NCBI GenBank assembly: GCA_902619835.1
Contig: CACNFS010000001.1
Coordinates: forward strand, 83,640 to 147,639
DNA: 64,000 nt
From: an uncultured Pelagibacteraceae bacterium
Lineage (GTDB): Bacteria; Pseudomonadota; Alphaproteobacteria; Pelagibacterales; Pelagibacteraceae
Direction of reading: 5' to 3'
Shown: one piece after another, positions 47,504-56,552 of the stretch
Position numbering within the stretch: position 1 is the stretch's first letter
How the letters are laid out: every line of letters begins with the position of its first letter
Position numbers and translations under genes: made by a program
The notes under the pieces: model-generated
The model's database searches: none
Told to the model about the DNA's origin: nothing
Seen by the model: the letters and a program-made list of their open reading frames with translations, nothing else

Positions 47504-48183
47504 TATCCTTTTGGTCGGTCTCCCTCTAAATAATCTCCTGTAATCAGAAAATAAACTTGCTCTGCAATATTGGTTGCATGATCTCCAATCCTCTCAATAT
47601 TTTTAAGCATGAAAAGTAGTTGGGTTACTTTTTGTATATCGTTTTTATTTTTTTCTAAATGCTTTACTGCAGCTTCCATATTAGAATTAGTCATTTGATC
47701 TATTTCTTCATCAGAATTCCAAACATTTTCTGCTGTATCTTTAGCTCTATGTAAATACGAATTTAAAACTGCATTGACTTGTTTTGATGCTTTTAAACCA
47801 GCTATTTCGAAATTTTTAGTAATATCATTAGGTAAATCAGTTCCAATTTTAGTTAATCGTTTTGAGATGTTTTTTGCTAAATCACCAATTCTCTCTAAGT
47901 CTGAAGAAACTTTTAAGGCAACAACTGTTTCTCTTAAATCTATTGCCATAGGTTGCCTTAAGGCAATCAAATTTACAACTTGCTCTTCTATATTGATTTC
48001 ATACTTATCAGTCAATTCGTCATCTTTGATAGATTTTTCTGCTAAACTAATGTCTTTTTTAACTAAAGATTGAATAGTGTTTTCAAGCTGTTTCTCAACT
48101 CCAGTTCCCATTTTCACTATTGTATCTTTTAATAACTGAAGTTGCTCTTCGTAAGATTTTACAATGTGCGGTTTTTCACTCAT
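47503..48183 (-). CDS. phoU: Phosphate signalling protein PhoU
   Basis: A 226-residue all-helical protein of two PhoU repeats (about 15-105 and 120-210), with metal-binding E/D-x3-D style blocks such as SSDLERIGDLAKNI and LKNIERIGDHATNIAE. It links Pst transport activity to PhoR and restrains uptake under phosphate plenty. It overlaps pstB and phoB by one base each, in the standard pst operon order. Confidence 0.97.
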   Translation of the reverse strand: MSEKPHIVKSYEEQLQLLKDTIVKMGTGVEKQLENTIQSLVKKDISLAEKSIKDDELTDKYEINIEEQVVNLIALRQPMAIDLRETVVALKVSSDLERIGDLAKNISKRLTKIGTDLPNDITKNFEIAGLKASKQVNAVLNSYLHRAKDTAENVWNSDEEIDQMTNSNMEAAVKHLEKNKNDIQKVTQLLFMLKNIERIGDHATNIAEQVYFLITGDYLEGDRPKG

Positions 48184-48938
48184 TAACCAAACCTTCCTGT
48201 AATATAATCCTGAGTTTGCTGATTATCAGGATTTTTAAATATTTTATCTGTTGGTCCAAATTCTATAAGTTTTCCCAAATGAAAGAAACCTGTTTTTTGA
48301 GATACCCTAGCTGCTTGTGACATTGAGTGGGTAACTATCACAATTGTGACCTCTTTTTTAAGATCATCTATAAGTTCTTCAATTTGAGCTGTTGCTATTG
48401 GGTCAAGCGCTGAACATGGTTCGTCCATAAGAATCACTTCTGGACTTACAGATATAGCTCTAGCAATACAAAGTCGTTGCTGTTGACCTCCTGATAAACC
48501 AGTTCCGATTTCATCAAGTCTATCTTTAACTTCGTTCCACAAGGCAGCTTTTTTCAAACTTGTTTCAACTATTTGATCCATTTCTTCTTTGCTCTGTGCA
48601 ATACCGTGAATAGTAGGACCATAAGCTACATTTTCATAAATTGTTTTAGGGAATGGATTGGGTTTTTGAAAAACCATACCAACGTTCTCCCTAAGTCTCA
48701 CAACATCTAACTTTCTTGAATTCAGTTCTAGGTTGTCCATTTTAATACTGCCTTCAACTCTACAAATTTCTATGACGTCGTTCATCCTGTTCAAGCATCT
48801 TAAGAAAGTAGACTTTCCACACCCAGATGGTCCAATTAAAGCTGTAACTTCTTTTTCTGCTATATCTATAGAGACGTCAAATAATGCCTGTTTGGATCCG
48901 TAATAAACATTTACATTTTCCGCTTTTATTTTACTCAT
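48183..48938 (-). CDS. pstB: Phosphate ABC transporter ATPase PstB
   Basis: A 251-residue ATPase that powers phosphate uptake. Walker [20 protein letters not shown] (about 36-54), signature [14 protein letters not shown] (about 149-162), Walker [14 protein letters not shown] (about 168-180) and the H-loop VTHSM are clear. It is one base from pstA and overlaps phoU, within the complete pstSCAB-phoU-phoB set. Confidence 0.98.
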   Translation of the reverse strand: MSKIKAENVNVYYGSKQALFDVSIDIAEKEVTALIGPSGCGKSTFLRCLNRMNDVIEICRVEGSIKMDNLELNSRKLDVVRLRENVGMVFQKPNPFPKTIYENVAYGPTIHGIAQSKEEMDQIVETSLKKAALWNEVKDRLDEIGTGLSGGQQQRLCIARAISVSPEVILMDEPCSALDPIATAQIEELIDDLKKEVTIVIVTHSMSQAARVSQKTGFFHLGKLIEFGPTDKIFKNPDNQQTQDYITGRFG

Positions 48939-50210
48939 TTAACTCCATTTCTTTTCAAATTTGTGTCTAACGATTTGAGCTGCCAAGTTCATTAAAATTA
49001 AAAAAGCTAGAAGCACCATAATACATGCAGATACTTTTTCAACGAAACCCCTCTCAGCACTTTCTGACCATATATATATCTGAACTGGTAAACTTGCAGC
49101 AGGATCAACTGGCGTACCAGGTATTGTATTCACAAAAGCAACCATTCCTATTAAAATTAAAGGGGCTGTTTCCCCTAAAGCTTGAGCCAAGCCAATTATC
49201 GTTCCAGATAAAGTTCCAGGCATTGATAGTGGCACAGTATGATGCATGGTTGTTTGCATATTACTTGCACCCATCGCTAAAGCAGCTTCTCTTATACTTG
49301 GAGGAACAGCTTTTAAAGAAGCTCTTGCAGCAATAATTATTGTTGGTAATGTCATAAGAGACAAAGTAATTCCTCCAACAAGTGGTGTCGATCTTGGTAA
49401 ATTAAAAACTGCTAATAAAACACCAAGACCTAGCAAACCAAATACTATCGATGGAACAGCTGCTAAATTATTAATGTTTACTTCTATAAAATCTGTAAAT
49501 TTATTTTTTGGTGCAAACTCCTCGAGATAAATTGCAGCTAGCACTGCAACAGGAAATGAAAACGCTAAACATACTAGTATACTAAAAACTGTTCCCATAA
49601 ACGAGCTAGCTATACCTGCTAGCTCTGCCTCTCTTGAATCAGGACTTGTAAAAAAACTAATGTTAAACTCTGATAAAATATCCCCTCTTTCATTAAGCAT
49701 ATCGTAAATCTGCAACTGATAATCATTTACTCTTCTATTCTTTTCAGGGATATCTCTTGGATAATTTCCCTTATGAACTTGATCAACATCATCAGAAGCT
49801 GTTAATTTTATGGGAACTATTTTACCCAGAAAGTCTGGATTTTTTAAAAGTAGATCTTTAACCTCTGCCTCATATTTATACGAAACCATTTGTATCAATT
49901 GACGATCCTCTTCTTCAGGAAGTCCAGTATCTAATGAGGTCATAGCTTTGTAAGCAACATCATAATAGTCTGCATTTTCTAAATCATCTTTTGATGGGCT
50001 TTCTGCATCGATTAAAAGTAATTCTTTATCATAATGAACTTCTGTTACTATCCAAGTTTTTTGGAAAGCTGAGTAACCTTTTGAAAATATCTGAAACATA
50101 AAAACTGCTAAAAAGCTTAAAGCTAATCCTATAGCTATTTTGCCATACCATTGAAATCTTCTTTCAGCGTTATATCTTTTTTTTAATAAATTTTTCTTAA
50201 AACTATTCAT
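48939..50210 (-). CDS. pstA: Phosphate ABC transporter permease PstA
   Basis: A 423-residue permease, started at the ATG at 50210 with AGGGA just upstream; a TTG 24 bases earlier is less likely. After the first helix comes a long periplasmic insertion (about 45-185), as in alphaproteobacterial PstA with an extra DUF3333 region, then the permease core with the EAA-type loop IREAALAMGASNMQT (about 308-322). It overlaps pstC by 8 bases. Confidence 0.95.
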   Translation of the reverse strand: MNSFKKNLLKKRYNAERRFQWYGKIAIGLALSFLAVFMFQIFSKGYSAFQKTWIVTEVHYDKELLLIDAESPSKDDLENADYYDVAYKAMTSLDTGLPEEEDRQLIQMVSYKYEAEVKDLLLKNPDFLGKIVPIKLTASDDVDQVHKGNYPRDIPEKNRRVNDYQLQIYDMLNERGDILSEFNISFFTSPDSREAELAGIASSFMGTVFSILVCLAFSFPVAVLAAIYLEEFAPKNKFTDFIEVNINNLAAVPSIVFGLLGLGVLLAVFNLPRSTPLVGGITLSLMTLPTIIIAARASLKAVPPSIREAALAMGASNMQTTMHHTVPLSMPGTLSGTIIGLAQALGETAPLILIGMVAFVNTIPGTPVDPAASLPVQIYIWSESAERGFVEKVSACIMVLLAFLILMNLAAQIVRHKFEKKWS

Positions 50211-51579
50211 ATTTTTCCCTATATTTTTTAACAACTGAAAGAGCGATTACATTTAAGAGTAAAGTTACTATAAATAAAGATATTCCTAATGCAAAAGCTG
50301 ATTGAGTTTTTGGATCTCCAAATTGTTGGTCTCCAATTAAAATTACTACAATTTGCGCTGTAATGGTAGAAGTTGACTCAAGTGGATTCATTGTAAGATT
50401 AGCCGCTAGTCCTGAGGCCATTACAACAATCATTGTTTCTCCTACCGCTCTCGATACTGCTAAAAGTATCGAACCTACGATACCAGGTAGGGCTGCTGGA
50501 AAAATTACTTTTTTTACAGTTTCAGATTTTGTTGCGCCCATTGCGTAACTCCCATCTCTTAAATTTTGAGGTACTGCCGTCATAACGTCATCGCTTAGAC
50601 TTGAAATAAAAGGAATTATCATTACTCCCATAACTGCTCCTGCAGCTAAAGCGCTCTCCGCTGAAACTTCTAAACCCATAGCGTTACCAATTTCTTTAAC
50701 AAAAGGACCGACGGTTAAAGCTGCAAAAAAACCATATACCACTGTTGGAATACCAGCTAAAATCTCAATAATAGGTTTCGCATATTTTCTTATGCCTCTT
50801 CCAGCATACTCAGATAGATATATCCCACTCAGCAAACCTATGGGGATGGCAACACACATTGCAATAAAAGCAATAAAAAAAGTTCCAGCAAATAAAGGCA
50901 CAGCTCCGAAAGCATCCTTCATTAATTCAGGATCTGGTTGGCCATCTCTTACAAAAGTTTTAGCAGGATACCAATGAGTTCCGAATATAAAGTCAAAGAT
51001 TTTTACTGCTTGAAAAAACCTAATCGCTTCGAATAAAAGTGAAAAAACTATTCCGATTGTAACTAAAACTGCGCCTAATGATGCAACAAATAACACCCAT
51101 TTAAGAAAAATTTCTACTGGTTCTCTCATTCGATCATTTTTCTGAACAGATCTATACGCAAAACTCAGAGAGAAAATTAAAATTGCTAAAATAATTGCTA
51201 CTTTAGCGCTGTTAGCTATTCCTTTTAATTGAATGTACTTATTAGCAGACTCATCTAGAAAATTAGTAATATTTCCCGTGTAAGTTCCTGCGGCTAATGC
51301 TTTAACCTTTGTGTAAATAAGCTGAAGCTCATTTTTAGTTAAGTTCTGATCAGTGTAATCTTGTAAAATAAATGTTTTAACTATTGATGGTTCAAAAACT
51401 GACCAAAGAGCAAAAATTATTAATGCTGGTGCAGCACACCAAGCAGCTAAATAATATCCATAAAATTTTGGTAATGCCGTAAGTCTTTGTGATGATTGAA
51501 TAACTAGAGCTTTTTTTCTACCGAAATAATAACTTGTGAAAGCTAAGAGAATAATAAAAGTTACAAGTATTAAATTCAT
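50203..51579 (-). CDS. pstC: Phosphate ABC transporter permease PstC
   Basis: A 458-residue permease, longer than the E. coli form because of an N-terminal two-helix region and periplasmic insertion usual in alphaproteobacteria. The core has GLLSGIYLSEYAGRG, IPTVVYGFFAALTVGPF and the ATPase-contact loop LRDGSYAMGATKSETVKKV (about 340-358). It follows pstS by 59 bases that hold a strong hairpin, so it is likely expressed below pstS. Confidence 0.95.
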   Translation of the reverse strand: MNLILVTFIILLAFTSYYFGRKKALVIQSSQRLTALPKFYGYYLAAWCAAPALIIFALWSVFEPSIVKTFILQDYTDQNLTKNELQLIYTKVKALAAGTYTGNITNFLDESANKYIQLKGIANSAKVAIILAILIFSLSFAYRSVQKNDRMREPVEIFLKWVLFVASLGAVLVTIGIVFSLLFEAIRFFQAVKIFDFIFGTHWYPAKTFVRDGQPDPELMKDAFGAVPLFAGTFFIAFIAMCVAIPIGLLSGIYLSEYAGRGIRKYAKPIIEILAGIPTVVYGFFAALTVGPFVKEIGNAMGLEVSAESALAAGAVMGVMIIPFISSLSDDVMTAVPQNLRDGSYAMGATKSETVKKVIFPAALPGIVGSILLAVSRAVGETMIVVMASGLAANLTMNPLESTSTITAQIVVILIGDQQFGDPKTQSAFALGISLFIVTLLLNVIALSVVKKYREKYE

Positions 51580-51596
51580 ATTGAGCTTCCAGAGAT

Positions 51597-51623
51597 AAAA
51601 AGGGGGTAAAATACCCCCTTTTT
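51597..51623 (-). terminator. Intercistronic hairpin between pstS and pstC
   Basis: AAAAAGGGGGTA and TACCCCCTTTTT form a perfect 12-bp stem with a 3-base loop, starting 15 bases after the pstS stop. On the minus strand the stem ends in T5, as in a rho-independent terminator. Since pstCAB follows in the same direction, it probably acts as a partial terminator or as a 3' protector of a pstS-only mRNA. Confidence 0.8.
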
Positions 51624-51638
51624 GTTTAATTGATACTA

Positions 51639-52643
51639 CTACTTCTTAGCAGGCATGTTAACTAACTTCGTAGCGTTAGTTCTAGATGTTTTGTATAACT
51701 TGCCATCTAGAGGTACTAGCCCGATATCAGTTAAATAACCTTTATTACCCATAGCTTTTTTACTTGTGAACTCTTTTACGAATTCATGTAAGCCAGGTAC
51801 AACGCCCACGTGAGCTTTTTTCACATAGAAGAATAAAGGTCTTGCAACTGCGTAACTGTAATCTTGAATCGAAGATAGACTTGGTTGACCACCTTCAATG
51901 CTTGCAGCTTGCAATTTATCTTTTGCAGCTAAGAAATAACTGAAACCAAAGAAACCGAACATTTCTTTGTCCGCAGCTAATTTTTGAATAATAAGTGAGT
52001 CGTTCTCACCAACTTCAATTACCGCACCATCTTCTCTTAACGCTTTATATTTAGCGCCAGCTTTTTTAGAAGCATCATCGATACCTTTTTTCATTACTAA
52101 TGAATTCCAAGCATCTCTTGTTCCTGATGTTCCTGGAGGCACCATAACTTTGATAGGGTAGTTTGGTAATGATGGGTCGATATCACTCCAATTTTTATAT
52201 GGATTTGGTACTAACGCACCATCTTTAGCAACTTCTTTTGCTAATGCTGCCCATAATTGTTTTTTTGTAAAGTTTACTGGTTTAGCATCTTTAGAATAAG
52301 CTAACGTTATTCCGTCGTTACCAACTGTAATCTCTACGATTTCTTCAACACCATTTTTTTGACATAGCGCATACTCTTTAGCCTTCATAGCTCTAGATGC
52401 ATTTGTTATGTCTGGGTGCTCTGTACCAACTCCAGCACAGAATAATTTAGCTCCACCACCTGTTCCTGTTGACTCGATTACTGGTGTTTTAAATTTACCA
52501 GACGAACCAAATCTTTCAGCAACGATTGTTGCATAAGGGAATACAGTTGAAGAACCTACGATTTTAATCTGATCTCTAGCTTGAGCAGAAGTTACAACTA
52601 ACATTACAACTAATGAAGCTAAAGCGATTGATAGTTTTCTCAT
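51639..52643 (-). CDS. pstS: Periplasmic phosphate-binding protein PstS
   Basis: A 334-residue solute-binding protein. Signal peptide 1-22 ends at SAQA; the mature part has IVGSSTVFPYA (about 28-38), ESTGTGGGAKLFCAG (about 58-72) and PPGTSGTRDAW (about 173-183), the phosphate-contact loops. It is the first gene of pstSCAB-phoU-phoB and is preceded by a PHO-box-like repeat. It should be strongly induced by phosphate shortage. Confidence 0.97.
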   Translation of the reverse strand: MRKLSIALASLVVMLVVTSAQARDQIKIVGSSTVFPYATIVAERFGSSGKFKTPVIESTGTGGGAKLFCAGVGTEHPDITNASRAMKAKEYALCQKNGVEEIVEITVGNDGITLAYSKDAKPVNFTKKQLWAALAKEVAKDGALVPNPYKNWSDIDPSLPNYPIKVMVPPGTSGTRDAWNSLVMKKGIDDASKKAGAKYKALREDGAVIEVGENDSLIIQKLAADKEMFGFFGFSYFLAAKDKLQAASIEGGQPSLSSIQDYSYAVARPLFFYVKKAHVGVVPGLHEFVKEFTSKKAMGNKGYLTDIGLVPLDGKLYKTSRTNATKLVNMPAKK

Positions 52644-52691
52644 TGTTTATCCTTTCATTTATTAATTAATTAACAAACATTGGACTCATAG

Positions 52692-52711
52692 AATTAAGAG
52701 GACTCTTAATT
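52692..52711. repeat. Perfect 20-base palindrome upstream of pstS
   Basis: AATTAAGAG-GA-CTCTTAATT, 9-bp arms with a 2-base centre, lies directly against the PHO-box-like repeat and about 50 bases before the pstS start. It could be an operator for another regulator or a leader hairpin. Its near-zero spacer makes a dimeric protein site more likely than an RNA stem. Confidence 0.6.
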
Positions 52712-52729
52712 ATTACAGATATGTTACAA
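52712..52729 (-). promoter_or_regulatory. PHO-box-like repeat upstream of pstS
   Basis: On the minus strand the site reads TTGTAAC-ATAT-CTGTAAT, two 7-base direct repeats 11 bases apart, matching the layout of the PhoB site (CTGTCAT-N4-CTGTCAT). It lies 69 bases before the pstS ATG. The same pattern, with the spacer AATT, occurs before plcP in this window. Confidence 0.75.
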
Positions 52730-52750
52730 ATTTATTAAAATGATAACTTT

Positions 52751-53362
52751 TTAGTTGAACTTTCTAGTTATCTCGATTTGTTGATAATCAGAGGCTAAAG
52801 ACCCTCCGCAACTAAAAGGTCTTACTTTATTTTTAACTGCGTAGGATTGAGTAGGCTTTAATGTAACTTCTAGTTGTACAAAGTTAACTAATTTTTGAGT
52901 AAAACCTTTATCATATCTCCAAGCATTCCATTGTGTTGGAGCGGTGAATACTTCACTTAAATAAGATGCAGCTTTTGAGTGAATCATATTGCTCTCGTTT
53001 TGTCCTTTTAAAAGATTATTTTTAACTTTTTCAAAAATTTTTCTACATTTAATTGAGTCCACCATGTACGAGTTAGCATTTAAATGAGTGCTCATCGGTG
53101 CTGACACAATTAATTGAATTCCATCGTCTCTTCTAGAAAATAAAGCTTCAGTATAAATTGTAGATACATTTTTATTATCTACTTCAAGAACTAAATCGTT
53201 TTTAGCTTGCCTAAGATCGTTTTTAAGTCTTAAAAGTCCAAGATCAAAAACTGTGAGAGGTTGAGAACGTAAAGTTTTCTCAATTAAGTTTACATCTGCC
53301 TTAACAGTTGTAAAAGTTAAAGTTAATAAAACCAGAATTATATAATTTGTTATTCTAGTCAT
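52751..53362 (-). CDS. Exported protein of unknown function in the Pho locus
   Basis: A 203-residue protein with a clear signal peptide (about 1-22, ending VKA) and no further helices, so probably periplasmic. The mature part is mixed alpha/beta in look, with two cysteines (CRKIF and SCGGS) that could pair, and several tryptophans near QWNAWRY. I do not recognise the family. It lies between phoR and pstS on the same strand, 107 bases before pstS, and has its own 63-base upstream gap. Its position suggests a role in phosphate acquisition or sensing; this is inference. Confidence 0.8.
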   Translation of the reverse strand: MTRITNYIILVLLTLTFTTVKADVNLIEKTLRSQPLTVFDLGLLRLKNDLRQAKNDLVLEVDNKNVSTIYTEALFSRRDDGIQLIVSAPMSTHLNANSYMVDSIKCRKIFEKVKNNLLKGQNESNMIHSKAASYLSEVFTAPTQWNAWRYDKGFTQKLVNFVQLEVTLKPTQSYAVKNKVRPFSCGGSLASDYQQIEITRKFN

Positions 53363-53425
53363 ACTAGAATTTTAACTATTTTACTGTCTATCTCAAGACA
53401 TAATTTAATAAATTTGTGATATTTG

Positions 53426-54622
53426 CTAAAATTTAGAAAAGTGAACCTTTATTTCGGTGCCACTTTGAGCCTCACTTTTTATTTCTAACTCACCTCTATG
53501 CTGATTAACAATGTGCTTCACGATCGCCATTCCAAGTCCAGTGCCACCAACTTTTTTACTTTTAGCTGCATCAACTCTAAAAAATCTTTCAGTAATTCTC
53601 GGAAGTTGTTCAGTTGGAATTCCAATACCATTATCTTTAATGGACACGGTATAAGAGTCTCCTATTACTTTTCCGTTACCTTGTCCACAATTAACCTCGA
53701 TCTTTTTATTTTTTTCTGAATATTTTATACTGTTATCAATAATATTTGAAAAAACTTCAATTAATTTTTCATGATCGCCTTTAATAAAGAAATCATCTTT
53801 TATATTATTTTTAAATTCAAAAGATTTTAAATTTTTTTGATGGATATCTTCAACGTTACTTAAAACTTCTTTTAAATTTACTTTATCTTGAGGCTGTATA
53901 TGTTCCTCTAACTCAATTCTACTTAATGAAAGTAAATCTTTAATTAAGCTTTCCATCCTATCAGCTTGCTCAAGCATTATCGGTATGAATTTTTTTTGTG
54001 CTTCTAAATCATCTTTCGCATGTCCGCTTATAGTTTCTAAAAATCCTTTAATAGAAACTAAAGGCGTTTTAAGTTCATGGCTGACATTAGCTACAAAATC
54101 AGATTTAAACCTTTGCGCTTTTATAATATCAGTTAAATCTTTTAGAAATAAAACAACTGAGTCAGGATCATCGACATATGAGGTCGGTCCAGAGAATAGA
54201 TGAACTTTAAAGAACTGAAATGAGGGAGAGGATAATTCTAAATCCATAGTAATTGTCTCTTTTTTTAAAAGTACTAAATCAATATTTTGGAGTAAATCAG
54301 GAACTCTCAATAAAGTAGCCACGTGCTTATTTAAATTATTTTCTCCAAATTTTTTTTTTGCACTATTATTAAAAAATTTGATATTTTTAAATTTATCTAC
54401 AATTAAAATTAGATCATCGATTTGATTAATAATCTTTACTTGCTCATTAGTTTTTTCAATATTTTCATTGGTGATGTCTTCTATCCCCTCTTCATTATTA
54501 CTTGGTTTGTTCTCTCTCTTAACATCGGATCTTGCCTCCATGCCTGCTACAATGGATTTTCTGGATACTGCAATTACTACGATCACAATTATCCCAGCAA
54601 GAGAATAAAATAATAAATCCAT
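53426..54622 (-). CDS. phoR: Phosphate regulon sensor histidine kinase PhoR
   Basis: A 398-residue kinase. One N-terminal helix (about 1-22), a PAS-like sensor (about 62-175), the phospho-acceptor block FVANVSHELKTPLVSIKGFL (about 177-196), then ATPase motifs NIIDNSIKYSE (N box), DNGIGIP (G1) and GTGLGMAIVKHIV (G2). It lacks a large periplasmic domain, as expected for PhoR, which reads phosphate through PstSCAB-PhoU. It stands upstream of the pst operon in the order phoR-unknown-pstS. Confidence 0.95.
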   Translation of the reverse strand: MDLLFYSLAGIIVIVVIAVSRKSIVAGMEARSDVKRENKPSNNEEGIEDITNENIEKTNEQVKIINQIDDLILIVDKFKNIKFFNNSAKKKFGENNLNKHVATLLRVPDLLQNIDLVLLKKETITMDLELSSPSFQFFKVHLFSGPTSYVDDPDSVVLFLKDLTDIIKAQRFKSDFVANVSHELKTPLVSIKGFLETISGHAKDDLEAQKKFIPIMLEQADRMESLIKDLLSLSRIELEEHIQPQDKVNLKEVLSNVEDIHQKNLKSFEFKNNIKDDFFIKGDHEKLIEVFSNIIDNSIKYSEKNKKIEVNCGQGNGKVIGDSYTVSIKDNGIGIPTEQLPRITERFFRVDAAKSKKVGGTGLGMAIVKHIVNQHRGELEIKSEAQSGTEIKVHFSKF

Positions 54623-54664
54623 GATTTGATTATACTTTAAAGATATAGACTAAAGAAATATTTT

Positions 54665-55672
54665 TTAGCGGTTTGATACCGCACTATTTAAAAAGATTTT
54701 TGCGCAATTTTCCCAGGTATATTTTTTTGCATGCTCAATGCAAGCGCTTCTATCTGACTTAAGAGCTTCAAGTGCTGCTTTTTTAAGATCGTTGTTTAAC
54801 GAGCCAATGTTTGTTCCGTTAAAAATATCTTTTGGTCCTGCTACTGGGTAAGCAGCTACTGGCAATCCACATTTTAAAGCTTCTATAATTACAATTCCAA
54901 AAGTATCTGTTTTGCTCGGGAAAACAAAAACATCAGAAGAAGCAAAGTAACTTGCAAGCTCACCATTTGTTCTCTCTCCTTTAAATATCGCTTCAGGGTA
55001 TTCTTTTTTAAGTTTATCTAAATCAGGTCCTTTACCAACAACTAGTTTCGTGCCTTCTAACTCTAAATCCAGAAATGCTCTTATATTCTTCTCAATAGAT
55101 ACCCTTCCCACATAAAGATAAATTGGTCTTTTATACTCTAAATTAATCTTTTTAGGCTTTTGAAATGCCCCGTGGTTTGCCCCTCTAGTCCAAACAACCA
55201 TCTTATCCTTATCAAAACCAATATCTTGAAGTTCATCTTTCATTGACTGAGTTGTTACTAAAATTTTTTCAGCCTTTGAGTGAAATCCTTTAAGGAACTT
55301 TTGAGCAAGCTTAATTGGCAAATAAGGATAGTATAGCTTCAAATATTTATCAAATTGAGTATGGTAAGACGTAGTAAACTTAAGCTTATTTTTTACACAA
55401 TATCTTTTTGCAAATATTCCTATCGGGCCTTCTGTAGCTATGTGAATTATATCAGCATCGGCTTTAGAAATTAATCTACCTACTCTAGGCCAAACATTAA
55501 GAGAAAGTTTTATTTCATTATATTTTGGCATTGGCACAGTAAAAAATTGATTAGGTTCAATATATTCAACCTGATGTCCAATTTTTTTTAATTCATCGCC
55601 AAGATTTTTTAAAGTTCTACAAACACCGTTCACTTGCGGATACCAGGCATCAGTAACGATTAAAATTTTCAT
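54665..55672 (-). CDS. Glycosyltransferase family 4, probable diacylglycerol glycosyltransferase (Agt-like)
   Basis: A GT-B enzyme of 335 residues. The N-terminal acceptor domain starts IVTDAWYPQVNGVCRTL (about 4-20); the donor domain has YVGRVSIEKNI (about 187-197) and the E-x7-E element in DTFGIVIIEALKCGLP (about 256-271). It follows plcP with no gap. In SAR11 and other marine bacteria a PlcP-Agt pair converts phospholipids to glucosyl- and glucuronosyl-diacylglycerols under phosphate shortage; this gene fits Agt by context. The sugar donor cannot be told from sequence. Confidence 0.87.
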   Translation of the reverse strand: MKILIVTDAWYPQVNGVCRTLKNLGDELKKIGHQVEYIEPNQFFTVPMPKYNEIKLSLNVWPRVGRLISKADADIIHIATEGPIGIFAKRYCVKNKLKFTTSYHTQFDKYLKLYYPYLPIKLAQKFLKGFHSKAEKILVTTQSMKDELQDIGFDKDKMVVWTRGANHGAFQKPKKINLEYKRPIYLYVGRVSIEKNIRAFLDLELEGTKLVVGKGPDLDKLKKEYPEAIFKGERTNGELASYFASSDVFVFPSKTDTFGIVIIEALKCGLPVAAYPVAGPKDIFNGTNIGSLNNDLKKAALEALKSDRSACIEHAKKYTWENCAKIFLNSAVSNR

Positions 55673-56488
55673 TTATTTATTTACTACTTTTAAATACGGC
55701 TCGTAATCAACAACGTCACCTCTGATTTTATCCCAGTCAATAACTTCCATGCGACCATCAAAATGTTCTACCAAGAAAGTTGCACCTTCTACCCAATCAC
55801 CACAATTTAAATATCTCACACCATCTAAGACTTGATCGGCAGAATGATGAATATGGCCGCAAATTATGCCATCAACATTTTTTCTTTTAGCATAAATTGC
55901 TAAAGTTTTTTCATAATCGCCTATATATTTTACAGCGTTCTTTACTTTGTGTTTTAAATATTTTGCTAAAGACCAATTACCCTTTTTAAATAATCTTCTA
56001 AAAAAATTGATAACAACATTAAACTCAAGTAAAAAACTATAAGCGATAGCTCCTACTTTTGATAACCATGGAGCATATTTCATCACTCCATCCCAAGCAT
56101 CACCATGAACAACAATATACTTTTTATTATCTGAACTTACATGTATGGCTCTATTTACCACTTCAATATCGCCAAAATGTAATGGTAAAAATTTTCTGAA
56201 GACATCATCATGATTTCCCACAATATATTTTACTTTTGTTCCATGTCTTGCTTTTCTTAATGTTTTTTGAATCACATCATTATGTTCTTGAGGCCAGTAA
56301 AATTTTGTTTTTAAAGCCCAAACATCAATGATATCACCAACAAGGTATAAATTCTCTGACCTTGAATGTTTGTAAAATTCTAATAATTTGTTTGCTGCAC
56401 TTTTTCTATGCCCAAGGTGCAAGTCGGAAATAAAGATGCTTTTGTAATTTAAAATCTTTCCCTTAGATTTAGTTTGAATTGTTTCCAT
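55673..56488 (-). CDS. plcP: PlcP-type phospholipase C (calcineurin-like phosphoesterase)
   Basis: Metallophosphoesterase, 271 residues from the ATG at 56488 (METIQTK); an ATG at 56527 is too close to the PHO box to leave room for a promoter. Metal motifs: ISDLHLGHRKS (about 19-29), GDIIDVW (about 50-56), GNHDD (about 89-93), HGDAWDG and GHIHH (about 208-212). The family also includes LpxH-like UDP-diacylglucosamine hydrolases, so lipid A work is the main alternative. The PHO-box-like repeat and the following glycosyltransferase favour PlcP, which cuts phospholipid headgroups to give diacylglycerol. Confidence 0.85.
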   Translation of the reverse strand: METIQTKSKGKILNYKSIFISDLHLGHRKSAANKLLEFYKHSRSENLYLVGDIIDVWALKTKFYWPQEHNDVIQKTLRKARHGTKVKYIVGNHDDVFRKFLPLHFGDIEVVNRAIHVSSDNKKYIVVHGDAWDGVMKYAPWLSKVGAIAYSFLLEFNVVINFFRRLFKKGNWSLAKYLKHKVKNAVKYIGDYEKTLAIYAKRKNVDGIICGHIHHSADQVLDGVRYLNCGDWVEGATFLVEHFDGRMEVIDWDKIRGDVVDYEPYLKVVNK

Positions 56489-56533
56489 ATTTTTTATAAA
56501 ACGAATCTCTAGTAAAAGTAGAATCATAAATAT

Positions 56534-56551
56534 GTTACAGAATTGTTAAAA
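56534..56551 (-). promoter_or_regulatory. PHO-box-like repeat upstream of plcP
   Basis: On the minus strand the site reads TTTTAAC-AATT-CTGTAAC, two 7-base direct repeats 11 bases apart, the same pattern as the site before pstS. It lies 46 bases before the chosen plcP start and only 2 bases before the ATG of the divergent kinase gene, so it can drive plcP but hardly the kinase. Confidence 0.65.
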
Positions 56552-56552
56552 T

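Noticed and set aside
53363..53425. PHO box before the unknown exported protein
   Set aside because: GACAG and TTAAC pieces occur but not as two direct repeats with a 4-base spacer.
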